From: Sclerodactyla briareus
Taxonomy: Eukaryota > Echinodermata > Holothuroidea > Dendrochirotida > Sclerodactylidae
DNA: 64,000 nt
NCBI GenBank assembly: GCA_026419785.1
Contig: JAODTK010005909.1
Location: forward strand, 80,292 to 144,291
Reading direction: 5' to 3'
The position numbers and the translations under genes were made by a program. Numbering within the stretch: the stretch's first letter is position 1; each line of letters starts with the position of its first letter. Positions 27,500 to 38,340 of this stretch are shown one piece after another. A model generated the notes under the pieces. The model saw only the letters and a program-made list of their open reading frames with translations. It was not told the DNA's origin and did not search any database.

Positions 27500-28110
27500 A
27501 TGAAACCAGTGCAAAATTTGCTATTCCTGTTTGGGGGAAAAGCCAGTGCGGGACTTTCCCGCACAGAAATTATTTTTGTGTGGGATCTTGCAGTCCCGCA
27601 CCTTAGCGTAACACTGCTTCTTAGTCAATGTCTGACAAGTGCCATTCGGGTATAGATCTCGGGTGTATAGGGAATACCTGTAGCAGTATTTATTTGTGGT
27701 TATCCTGTTATACTTAACGTCCCCGGTCTGGTGAAGTCTGGGTGAACAAGAGGACTGTCGAAAAGTACTGATATTGCTTTGGAATAATTCCATGGGTTTC
27801 TTTATAGATTGTTGTTAACTAGATACAACTTGACGATTCTGGAGGGAGTCCCATTCCAAGTCCTTCAGAATTTTGGAAATGCTTGAATCCTTGCAGTAGT
27901 TTCAAACAGCAAATCTGGCCGCTCTGTGTTGTATGCTTTCCAGCTTGGGAATATCATTTTGTGATGGGGGTCCAAAATAGCAGAACAGTATTCAAGACGC
28001 GGTCTAATCAATGCTTTATAGGCGATGGACTTAGTTCGGGAACTGGCGTGGTAAATGTTTTTCTTCTTTAGAAGACCCATCATTTTATTAGCTTTAGAGG
28101 TCTTAATCTG
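27500..28110 (-). mobile_element. LINE reverse transcriptase C-terminal fragment
   Basis: The minus strand reads RTKSIAYKALIRPRLEYCSA then ILDPHH, the Leu-Val-Arg-Pro-x-Leu-Glu-Tyr...Trp-Asp-Pro region after the RT in Jockey/CR1-like LINEs. The downstream tail, with a Pro-Glu-Trp-His-Leu-like motif near 27650, is in broken frames. Confidence 0.72.
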
Positions 28111-28499
28111 GGTTATGTGCCGATGACCTTCATGTCATTGTCAGTCCAAAAAACACCTAAGTATGGATGATGTGTATTCTTGTGTACAGAGTTTGCCATC
28201 TTGTAAATATAATGCAAAGGGCGCTCCTTGGTGTGACCTTCAAGTACTTCATGGACTGGCAAGTGTGAATGACATGTTATCACAAAATTAAATGGTAGGT
28301 TCCCACAAGCCATAAATGCCTACGGACACCCACTGAGGGGTGTGATCCCTCTCTCCCATTTTTTCAAAGAAAATTGTATATTTGTCCACTCCTAATTGCT
28401 TTTTTGTCAGCTCAGTACATACTGTAGGCAACGGCGAAAACTTCATTACATAGGGGCACTTTGTGTCAGAGTCACTGAGGGCAAGCCAGAAAATCTGAT

Positions 28500-29240
28500 A
28501 TTTCATCATTTGTGGGTGTATTGCCACCAACTCCTTTAGTTTGGTTTGTTTCTACTTCCACATGAAAAATTGCGAAAATTCGATTCAAATCCGGATTTTT
28601 CTAAATCAAATCAAGCATTTATTTGGGTTTTCGGCCCCGATATGCTGCCCATGGAGGCCTAGCCTTCTCTGTTTATCATGGAAGGACTGTGTTACAGAGA
28701 CGGAAAAACGACCCCATTTGGGATAGAAGAATTCAGATTTGAATCAGGATTTTGCAAGCAGGAAAAAATTAGTTATTTCACTCATTCGTGAGTTTATCGC
28801 TACCAATCCTGATATTTTGTTCTTGTAGTCTACTTCACATTAAAAATTGCAGAAAGTCCAATTGAAATTGATTCGCCAAACTTGAAGTAATTTTTTGATC
28901 GCCGTAACATAGCAGCTAACCATGATAAACAGTGAATCTAGGCTTGTGGTAAACCACATATTGGGTCAAAAATTTAGGTTGGAAAAAATGGCATTTCAAC
29001 TCAGAATGTGTGCAATTTCGGTGAGGTAGAAGAACAAAGACCCAAACCTCAAGATTTGTGCCGATACAGCCCATAATGAGTGAAAATCATGCTTATCTGC
29101 GTGCTCCATTGAACTCTACACAAATACTGAGGCAATGTGCATGGGTTAACAGTCAATGGAGCAAGTCAGGAAATTCACAATATTTCACTCATTGTGAGTG
29201 TCTATATTGCTACCAATTCTTACCTACTCTCCTAACAGGA
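28500..29240 (+). repeat. Diverged tandem repeat, three units
   Basis: A shared block of the type ttcactcatt.gtgagt..at.gctaccaa recurs near 28503, 28776 and 29183; the first two are followed by cacat(t)aaaaattgc. Unit spacing is about 275 and 405 bases. It lies just upstream of the CPLANE2 P-loop exon. Confidence 0.5.
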
Positions 29241-29363
29241 GTAGCATGCCCTACACTGGGAGTTCAATCTGGTTATGAGTTGATGTCATTTTAGAAAAAA
29301 AAATAGACATTTCCTGATATATGTTGAATGTGTTCACTTGCATCAATTATTTTTATATTCCAG

Positions 29364-29521
29364 GATATCTGGAGAAGCCAGCTCTGCCATCTTTCCCAAG
29401 ATCACACCAGAGGTGAGGCGAGTCAAGTCAGACTTGTGGGGAAATCTGGAGTTGGGCAAGGACCAGCACGGTGGCCAAGCTGACGGGGCAACCGCTACCC
29501 CGATCTCATGGCGAACCCCAG
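29364..29521 (+). CDS. CPLANE2: CPLANE2/RSG1 small GTPase, P-loop exon
   Basis: Internal exon of an RSG1 (REM2- and Rab-like small GTPase 1) homologue. The family works with Inturned, Fuzzy and Wdpcp in the CPLANE complex, which recruits IFT-A proteins to the basal body for ciliogenesis and planar polarity. The exon follows a pyrimidine-rich acceptor (tttttatattccag) and ends at a gtgtgt donor. Read across frames it gives YLEKPALPSFP, KITPEVRRVK, then a GKSGVG Walker A loop (about 29438-29460), then TSTVAKLTGQPLP and SHGE, matching the order of the vertebrate protein. About five frame changes are needed; each is a one-base gain or loss in a short run (ttt, gg, ggg, gg, aa). No substitution-type stop is needed. 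The N-terminal exon(s) upstream were not found. Assignment is by remembered family similarity, not a search. Confidence 0.8.
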
Positions 29522-30967
29522 GTGTGTACTGTGAAGGCTTAAATTGAAATTAAATTTAAAAAGGTCTCATTCTCAATGATAGCGGTGAATTGTGATGACA
29601 ATGTAGGGCTGATGATTTCATTCGACTCAGTAGGTCAGCTGATTCACTATGCAGTGATGATATTGCACAGGTGAATAGTACAAGACTGTAAATAGGTTTG
29701 ATTCAACTTGTGAAATATCTAAATCAATTTGAGTTTCTCTTGTTTCACATGCCACATAGGCTTGCTAAAAGCAGACGTTATAAGGGAGCCGTTCCTAAAA
29801 ATAGAGGGGGTATCGCTCTTTGGTATATACCATGATCGAATATTACAAACATATTGTCTGCAGGACTTCGTTTGACAAATCTCCAAAAATTGGGATTCTG
29901 CTCATTACGAGTCAGGTGACGTAGATGCATGTCAGTCCAGTAGACAACGGACGGCAGTTAATGTTTAGGGGAGCAGCCCTGAATAGATTCCGCAAAAGAT
30001 TGCCCAAATTTAGTCATAAATATTTACAGAAGACTTTCAATAACTTACAATACCAAAAATAGGAATTTATCGAAGAATGATACATTTGAAGCCCAAAATG
30101 AACCAAGCAACAGTTTTAGCTATGCGCAGCGTATTGCGGTTTGGCTTGGTATCGCCGCACAAGTTTGGAAAAATATGAATCCTTCAAATGGGGAATTATA
30201 AAAGGATGACCATCTAACTTATGCCAAAACTTGGTTGGAGGTTGTCTAAACAATTCCAATCAGTCAGTATAGTAATTTTCCAGCAGGCATGGCCGTTCCA
30301 GTGGGTGTAGTCATTGTCATCATGCACATGAGTGAATGAGGCTGATACAAGATGAACAAAGATAAACACCTGTTTCAACAGGCTACATACCACACTGACA
30401 GCAATTTTTCAGACTAATGTAAATATAGGATTTAAACAAAAAAATGTTTATGTCCTTGAGTGTTCATAGCGCTTTCTATCTCCTCAAGAAATAAATTTCA
30501 ACTATTATTATATTATTGTTATTATTATTATTAGGAAAGTTGCCTTTTTCCATCATCATACATGATGCCATGTATGACTTGACTGAGTGATATGTATATT
30601 ATTTGTGATTGAGTTCATACAGTCTTGTCTTGTCCTGACTGATGTAAACACCAATTGGTGGTTATCACTGCATAGGGGACAACACACAAACATTGCTCAA
30701 GCTAGAACAAGATCCCTGTGTATTGAAACTAGAAGCATTCCAATCTGGAATAAGTGGAATTGTTCTTGGCCAAAAGGACTACCTGAAAACTCAGAATTAA
30801 CAGCCTCATGTCTATAATAAATACCATTCACTAATGATGATCGTGTGCGATAATTAGTCTGTAACTCCACGAAATCAGGAACCGATATGTTGTTAGTAGG
30901 ATTATGGAAGAGCTTGAGTCATGCGTTGCATCTTCTCACATGTAAAGTAGGCCTGGCAGTATGTTAC

Positions 30968-33900
30968 CAGAGGTGGTGACAAGTCACCTTCTTCAAGTCC
31001 AAGTCAAGTCGCAAGTCAGCTGGTGCAAGTCCAAGTCAAGTCACAAGTCATTGGAAAAACTGCAAGTCCAAGTCAAATCACACAAGTCCATTGGCAAATG
31101 CAAGTCCAAGAGTCAGTCGGCACGTCATCTGATGGCAGTCCACGTCCAAGTCACAAGTCAGTGAAGGCTCGGAGGGGCATGGTATAGCTCACACTGGATT
31201 GATAGTTGGCAATGTAGATTTATGATAAGTTACTCCACGCTTTGGTGTTTGCGTATCACAGCAGAATGTGCTAGACATGAAAACGAGTCGATTGTTTATT
31301 AATACCATCGATGTAATGAACCCATAAAGCTTTGAATTTCACATAATTAACAGTCTCCAAATTGATGGTCAAGAACTAATTGGATTCTTTTTTTTCCTTT
31401 TTGGATATTTTCGTTACTCTGCCGGCTCTCATTGAAAGATCAAATAATTTTCACTTTGAATGAAGTGGTCCTGAATCGCCATCGATGATTACTTTGCTAT
31501 TGGTTGTCCAGTGTCCAACATGTTGTGCTGCTCAATTTATTGAAGCCCACATTGCACTTGAAAGCAGTGCCAGTTATGGTTTAGAGCAGAGCTCTCTGGT
31601 AATGTTGCCCTCTAGAGCTTTCTGATACTCTGAAAAATAATGTTATAACTTACTTACCGTGATTCATGAATAATACATGTTTCTTTAACAACATTCAACT
31701 TGAAGAACCAGAAACATTGAGCTTGAATACGAACTCCTAAAATCAGTGCAATTCGTCATTACATTCTTTTTGAATTGAATTCTGGTGTTTTCCTATTTTA
31801 AACCCTACATACTTACATCCATTATAGTAACTCATCCAGATAAAAAACTAATTTCAAATTTTCCTCCATATAACCGTACCGGGGCAAGGTATTTCACAAG
31901 GCCCGCTGCTGGTAATTATGAGAAGCTTGCATGTCCCATTTAGATACCGTTTTCTGCCTTTCAGTTCAACTAGCAGCACCAACAGTGTGGGGCACTGCGT
32001 TATTTGACCATTGACCTCGACCTCACAGAAAATCATTTATCATGTACCATCACTAAGCATTACGACATGGCTTCTGGCGGAGAGATGATGCTCCACCCAT
32101 GGGTGACAGCTTGGGGTGCCAAATTGGGTTTATTTAGGGGTTCAAGCTTTTACCATTATAATCACAACCAAAATTCAGCCAGGATGCGGAAAAATGGTCC
32201 AGAATTAGCAAAAACCATGTATGTGATCAGTGAAATTTAATCTGCAATGTAACAGGCAATTTGATATTATATATTACATGAATAACAAATCGTGGGTGTA
32301 CATGGCTGTCTGATCTAAAGGCCCATATTTGATTAGGAGAGAAGGTCGGAAACCTAGGAAGTGGGTTTATAGTTAATGACAACAACCCAGTTGCATTTAG
32401 CTATCACCTTCATGCTCTCAACTTCATCATCACAACTACACTTGGTGTAATATACTTGTACTATTGTAGGACAACAAAAATCCCATTAACACACATGTCA
32501 CTTTTTGTTCTTGAAAACTAAAAATCTAACAACCTGTCCAGCCATATGGCAAAATTCAGAAACAATTGGGCCCCCGTCCTTATCCATGGTTCACAAACCC
32601 CGAGCTTACATTATGAGACTGTAATAGATGTTTCAAAGCAGTGGTTCTCAAACTTTTTCAGACTGCTTCCCCCTTCCAGTCCATCAACTCGTCCACCATT
32701 TTGAAAACGATTTCAAACTCCCCCCCTTCCACCTTTTTTATTTCCATTGAGTCCGGTCAACCATTCAAATGGAGCCCAGTGTGAAGGATGTTTGTTTGAT
32801 CCTAATATGTCACATGTGGTACGATAGACAATACCACAGACTCTGAAATGGGGCTCAAAGTTCAGTCAGGGTGAAGGGTGAGCTTGGTGCACTGTCAGAT
32901 TCCGAATTTCTGGCTGCATCTTAGTAGGAAGAGACACAGATAGCCCCTCATACATGGCTCCCTAGTCATGCAAGGGTTTCCGATACTTGGACAAGCAACA
33001 CCATGACCGTGCTGAATCCTCTTTCATTCAAACGAGGTAGGGGGTAGACGCCATAAATCCGTAGTTCACATCAGGTACCCCCCCAAACCAGTCTCCCCCC
33101 CCCCCCCCCATTCCACATTGAAATTCTATAAAGCGCCACCTAAAACTTCCCAGCGCCCCCGGTGGCGGTAGGACCACTTTGAGAAACACTGTTTCAAAGA
33201 ATCTCTGGATCTGTTCTTGAAAACCAAAAAGCCAAGAGGCTTAGTTGATCCTTGACTGATTTATGATAACATATGACCAGACACCGAGAAATGGGATAAT
33301 GTACTAAGTAATTACGGCAACAGACTTTGACTTAAGGGATTTCTGACTTGTGCGTCTTGAACGGCCTGTATGCAAAATTATAAGATGACAAATTCAATTG
33401 TTTAAAACTATATAACTGCTGCAAAGATGTCATTGCCGACAGCTGTTAGAAGTGACTTTGGAATTTGGATATTTTGTGACATAAAACAAATATACAGACA
33501 ATTTTGGGCAACCCTGCTGATAGCGGTATCGATTTCCTACATGGTAATTGATCCGGGACATGACTAGCTCGAGCTATTACATGCAGTACGCCGACTTTCT
33601 CTGCACATACGGTACGGTGCGTGGCATGCTAAGGCAAGGCCTTATTAGTTTAGGCGATACGCGCGCCAAGCTGACAGGGGACAACGTACGTATACACGGT
33701 AAATCCAAAAATTGGTGTCGGCCGTGTCGCTCTTGCCGACGGTTGCAAATTCTGGATTTCTGTCACGGTGAAAAATCCTAACATTTTTGGCTGCTGACTT
33801 GGGATGGCGACCAAGTACAAGTCAGATCAAAAGGTCCAGACGGTGCAAGTCAGTCAAGTCACAAGTAATTACCGGTAATCGCCAAGACAAGTCGCAAGTC

Positions 33901-33975
33901 ACGAACATCGGGACTCGAAGTCGGACTCGGTTTTCCCCCAAAGTGGGGGTTCACTGACTCGAGTCCCCACCTCTG
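30968..33975 (+). mobile_element. CAAGTC-rich hAT-type element with perfect 8-bp target duplication
   Basis: Ends CAGAGGTGGTGAC...GTCCCCACCTCTG are imperfect inverted repeats, flanked by tatgttac at 30960-30967 and again at 33976-33983. The 8-bp duplication and CAG...CTG ends are hallmarks of hAT transposons. Subterminal CAAGTC arrays lie at 30990-31170 and 33810-33900. The interior is longer than in the 4.6 kb copy and holds a nested MITE. No intact transposase. Located in a CPLANE2 intron. Confidence 0.87.
32639..33191 (+). mobile_element. Nested hAT MITE with perfect 8-bp target duplication
   Basis: Terminal inverted repeats cagtggttctcaaacttttt and ccactttgagaaacactg, flanked by tttcaaag at 32631-32638 and 33192-33199. 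553 bp, non-coding, with poly-C tracts. It is inserted within the larger CAAGTC hAT element, so it is younger than that insertion. Confidence 0.93.
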
Positions 33976-34009
33976 TATGTTACAGAAGCCTTGTGGGGTA
34001 GGCGTGTTG

Positions 34010-34540
34010 TGATCTTTGCGAACAATAAGCCAGATGAGTATGAGATATGTTAATGATATTGTGTTGAAGGTCATGAGGGAACGGTGGCAATTCGATGTTG
34101 ATGTATTAGTCGTGTGTTAAGACGTGTTGACAACCCTGCCCGAAATGCGCTTTCCTTCCTGTGTGGGCCTTTCACATTTATGAGGTGCGCCGCCAGGAAC
34201 CTGACAGTGCTTCACAACCGTAAACAAACGTCGTGTCCAGGCTGAGGGCCCCGCGGACCTCTTATAAGACAAGGTGCTTCCGATATTGGAGGGAGCCAAT
34301 CCGAAACAGATAGAGGAGAACACACCCCCAGACAATCAGGACAAAGACGATTATATTCCAGAGCTGTGGTTGTCAATCAAAGTGCATATTTTTTATTGCA
34401 GCCAGATAATGTAACGTTCACTCAAGAGTGAGGAATAAAATTAATAAGCGTCTTAACACAAGACTATTGAACGTACAGTGTACAGCACGATCTTTCGAAA
34501 CACCCTTGCCAAAAATTACAAATCATGCCTGAGGACACGA
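34010..34540 (+). repeat. Dispersed repeat, partner at 58800-59100
   Basis: Shares aatgatatt.tg...aaggtcat.ggg and tcga.gttga.gta near 34045-34110, and gatctttcgaaacaccc near 34490, with the second site. Family unknown. Confidence 0.4.
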
Positions 34541-34544
34541 AACT

Positions 34545-34740
34545 TTAACTTTTGCCTCTTAATGTTAGAGGCAAATGGACCACACAAACCAAGTGTGCTA
34601 TATTTCAATCGGGAAAAAACCGTCAAAATCTCCAGCTGAGAAGAATACCTCGAGAAGTTAAAGATTGCGAGCCGTCTGATCATCACATGACTAGTCTAGG
34701 TCATTTCCATGTTGAAGTCGGGTGGTATGGGAAACAACGT
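34545..34740 (+). mobile_element. Possible LINE endonuclease start fragment
   Basis: The frame PLNVRGKWTTQTKCAIFQSG resembles the first strand of the APE endonuclease of L1-like LINEs (Asn-Val-Arg-Gly-Leu...Arg-x-x-Ile-Phe). The similarity is short and soon lost. Confidence 0.32.
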
Positions 34741-34897
34741 CGGAAGTTGCAAAATATGTTAGTCCAGATTACAATATATTGTTACTACTATTGAGCAATT
34801 CATCTGTGTGGAACCTCGTTGAAAGCTTTACCGAATGGTCAAAAAAACTGCAAGAGTTTAGTGGCTCTTCCAATTTCTCCATTCCTTCTTTTTGCAG

Positions 34898-35021
34898 GTA
34901 TTGTATCATCATTAGCCTATGGCCAGTTAAGCTGAGGTCATCAGGTCAGGTGCTGATGATGCGGATACAGTTCTGGGATGCCGGGGGACCACATCGCCAA
35001 GAAGTACGACCACATACATCC
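34898..35021 (+). CDS. CPLANE2: CPLANE2/RSG1, switch II exon
   Basis: Second recognised exon, between a strong acceptor (ccttctttttgcag) and a gtaagt donor. It begins in phase 1 as GIVSSLAY, then WPVKLRSSGQVLMMRIQFWD and AG (the DxxG switch II region, about 34976-34990), then IAKKYDHI. The vertebrate protein has the same order: Gly-Ile, a Trp-Pro-x-Lys-Leu motif, Phe-Trp-Asp-x-Gly, then a Lys-Lys-x-Asp-His helix. Two one-base frame changes lie inside it: a missing t in tatgg and an extra g in the ggggg run. A third missing base at the exon edge (cc before gtaagt) would restore phase with the next exon. The exon lies 5.4 kb downstream of the P-loop exon; that intron is filled by transposons. 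Confidence 0.82.
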
Positions 35022-35361
35022 GTAAGTTCTTCAAAGAATATCCCTGCTGTAGCTGCTGTATAGGTTTAGTTCGAATTTTGCTTCAATCTTTGATAATGAA
35101 TCCCTTAAAGGGACTGTAACTGATTACTAGGGTCAGAACAAGCGCCCCAGTAGAAAGTTCGAGTTCCAGTCGGCCGTCAAACCCCCGAGATGGAACCTGA
35201 TGCCATTTAGCATCCACATATTCCTCTTAATGATGCAATCCCTGATCAAGTCATACAAGAGACTGGAACATACTCCACATATTGAGCAGCGAAGCAGGTA
35301 GACATCCAGTGATCACAACTTAGCAGAAGACTATAGGTGCCACTGAACCAATATTAGTTAA

Positions 35362-35945
35362 AGGACAACTGCAGGATGATCATTTAAGGGGCTGATATAT
35401 AGCTGGAGGAAAACTGAATGCGTCAGTCCAAACCGGAATTCATAGGACTTTCCGTTACGGACTCACAGTCCTTTGAAGTTTGTGTATTGTGAAGCTTGTG
35501 TATTGCACGAGATGGAAAGGCATCCCATCATGCAAAATAAATGATGTCAAACTTGCACAACCCTGCAAACATTATTTATTTTCTATTGAAATTCAAACAT
35601 TAACTTCACTTTGAAGAGCATTTAGTCTATGGGAGAGGATTGCTGTAGTGGGGGTAGGTGTTGTGGTTACTTTGGTGAGAAAGACAACAGAACTTCTGCT
35701 AAATGTTGACTCATTGTATAAAATGAAATAATGAAATACATAAACATAATTTCCGTGTGTCCGTGTGATGTCATGTGTTATTGCACAATTGGGATTCTCC
35801 TCAATTTCTCTGCCTAATTGCCCAAAATTTGAAGGACAATAACTCCACATAGGAACATTGTATTGAAATGGAGTTTGGACCTATCGCTAGACAAGTTTCC
35901 ATTCTCCACGTATAACCTCTGTTGTATCCAAGCCTGCAGTGTCCT
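35362..35945 (+). mobile_element. TTAA-type MITE family 1, copy B with intact target duplication
   Basis: Best-preserved ends: TTAA|aggacaactgcagg at the left and cctgcagtgtcct|TTAA at the right, so a 4-bp TTAA duplication flanks about 14-bp inverted repeats. 584 bp, no transposase. TTAA targets are typical of piggyBac-like and Kolobok-like transposases. It lies in the last CPLANE2 intron. Confidence 0.87.
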
Positions 35946-37080
35946 TTAATCCTAGTAAAGAATGATTATACATAGGTCACATTTGCTATGGGCGGAGTGC
36001 GGTCCAAAATTTCTATAGCAGTATTATTCCCACCATCAAGCAGTTAGGCCGTCACATTGTTATGACTGCATGCCAACGGCATATTTGGGATTTCTAGAAA
36101 ACGGGAGACTATGCGGTCTTTGAAGTAACGACTCACGGTCATCTAATAGATGCCCTATGGCAGCCATTAATTTTTTTGATGAATGCCATGGCACTGTCAA
36201 AGGGCACAAATCAGGCAGCTAACCTTCAATATCCTTGCTTCCTTCTGATTTGCTATTTATGGACCAATCTGTCAAAAGTTAGGCCTGTGGAAAGGTAGGC
36301 CTAGTACAGTTATACACAAGAACATTCCTGGGGCCTGATCACACTGAGCTTGAGTCGTGTTCATCATGGGTTTGCGGCTTTTGCGCTGTCCTTTTCTTCA
36401 CTGTTCGCAACTCTGATGCAAGTTCACGCAACAAGGATTTATTGACACAGGATTTTCTAATCTCATATTATGGTGTCATTCCGATTTAAATTCCGCAACA
36501 GAAGCCCTGGTATTGTGCCAATATTCCCTAATTTGAAAATTGGAGCATCAAATTTCTATAGCATACAATGAATTGGGTATCAACAAAGAGACTAAGATAA
36601 AGCTGTGGCAAAAATGTTTGAATGTGCTATGTTCATCTCAGTAGACCATCACTACCATTTTCTATTACAATTCCACTTCCCTGTTTCCTGTTTGTGCAAA
36701 AGAAAATCAGTTGCAGCAATGTTTCCGGCCCATTCACATGTGGAAGCTTGAACCGATTCTCAAGGATGGCAGCAGATTGTTTCGGAAAATATGTAGTTGA
36801 AAAAAGCATACTTCATATAACCCTGAATCTTGGAAATTTGAAGTTTCAAACTCATCTCGTTTGGGGTTATTCATATTGAGCTGGTAATAACGTGTCCCGA
36901 CACCCAAAGTTTTTGGACCATTCCTTTTGCATAACAATACAACAACAAACAACATCGTCCAAATTGCACTGACATATAGTGGGAGTATACTATATGATTA
37001 ACAAATTGTACTGAGACAGTTTTCTATCATGCCCTTGGGCAAATGATCTTGCTGGTGTGCCAGTTGTACCAGATGTCAAT

Positions 37081-37461
37081 AGGGAGCTTTAGATTTCACG
37101 ATGGAGACGAAACGGATGACGTAATGTTTTTTCACGTTGTAGACCACGTCCGCCGTCCTGCCGTAGGTGTGCTTTAGGTTTCTACGACGTGTCAATGTGC
37201 CAGTTGCGTGATGTATATGCGCACGTTTCGGATTGGCGTTCGAGTATTGATCGTAAAATTCCCAAGTTCCATTGTTTACCCTGTTGAATGATGCCACCTG
37301 CTGGGTTCAAGTTCACGTAGTAGGGACAATGTGAAAAGTGAGTGACTCCATTGTAGATCGACGTAGTACAGCATTTGGTAAGGTTGTCGCATGCGCAGTC
37401 TGTTTAAACATTGCATCATAAGTTGCCGTTGCCGCCACCATCGTGAAATCTAAAGCTCTTT
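37081..37461 (+). mobile_element. TIR element family 2, copy 1
   Basis: Near-perfect inverted ends: gagctttagatttcacgatg at the left and its reverse complement at 37439-37457. The target is TA or AAT (left caat, right aat). 380 bp, non-coding, ending about 35 bases before the last CPLANE2 exon. Confidence 0.82.
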
Positions 37462-37495
37462 AATACCTCTTTAAATAATGTGATTTTTTTTCCAG

Positions 37496-37936
37496 GCCTG
37501 CAGAGATGAAGCTGATGCTACCCTCTTCCTCTTCTCATACATTGATCGATCCAGCTTCCTTGACCTGCCACAGCAAACTGAGCGATTCATCGGACGATCT
37601 CAAGGACACTTTGAGGGTCGTAGTGGGGACCAAGCTGGACCAGCGCTACCGGGGAGAGGTCACCTCAAAGGAACTGAGCGACTTCCAGCGCGTCTGGAAG
37701 GTCCCCCTCATCAGCGTGACAAACGTGACGAAGACGGAGACCGAGGACGGCCGGATCGTGACAGAGACCTGCAGTGACATGATGATGTGGACGCCTCCCT
37801 GAACCAGCTCTGGAGTCCTGGCTGGCACCACAGCATGATCAAGCTGGGGTTGCTGAGTGACTATCCCTGGGTGAGGACAGTAAAAAAGCCTCTAGAGGCT
37901 GAGGAGAACGACAGTGATGAGGCTACCTATGTGTAG
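37496..37936 (+). CDS. CPLANE2: CPLANE2/RSG1, C-terminal exon with stop
   Basis: Last exon, after a ttttttttccag acceptor and ending at TAG 37934-37936. It starts ACRDEADATLFLFSYIDRSS and FLDLPQQTERFI, the conserved strand-helix segment after switch II. It then changes frame (extra g near 37599) to DDLKDTLRVVVGTKLDQRY, where TKLD (37629-37640) stands for the NKxD guanine-binding motif. Next come SKELSDFQRVWKVPLISV and a linker. A second frame change (missing g near 37780) restores the first frame for DDVDASLNQLW and a divergent acidic tail ending DEATYV. The two changes compensate, giving 147 codons. The exon is much more GC-rich than its flanks. Vertebrate RSG1 ends shortly after the matching Gln-Leu-Trp; the tail here is longer. 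Confidence 0.88.
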
Positions 37937-38059
37937 CCCTATATGGCATAGTAGAGCATCTCGTCCTCCACCGGAAGTTCACTTGCCTAATCCATGTCAT
38001 GGTTTATAATAGTTTATTGCCCTGGCCCTACAACAGGAAGACTTCCAGCACTGCTAGTA

Positions 38060-38340
38060 GAACAAGAAAGTTAGGAATTAATGGTTAATAATAATTTTAA
38101 TGAAGGTAATATAATGAGGAACTGTATTCATTCTAATAGAAGCCCATGTCCTAATAAAAGCGCAACTGCTGTAGATTGGACATTCAGAAATATTTCTCCG
38201 CCCAGAGAGTTATTAATGAGTGGAATAGGCTTCCTGAAGATGTTGTTTCTGTCCAAGAGTGTGAATGCGTTTAAGAACAGTCTTGATTACTTTAAAGAAT
38301 TGTGGGCGAATCCTCCAGGCATCTGGGTTCTTCTCTTCTG
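38060..38340 (+). mobile_element. LINE reverse transcriptase C-terminal fragment
   Basis: Across two frames: CRLDIQKYFSAQRVINEWNR then LPEDVVSV, followed by SVNAFKNSLDY. This is the common Phe-x-x-Arg-x-x-x-x-Trp-Asn-x-Leu-Pro...Phe-Lys-x-x-Leu-Asp end of Jockey/CR1-like ORF2. It lies just 3' of the CPLANE2 stop. Confidence 0.7.
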
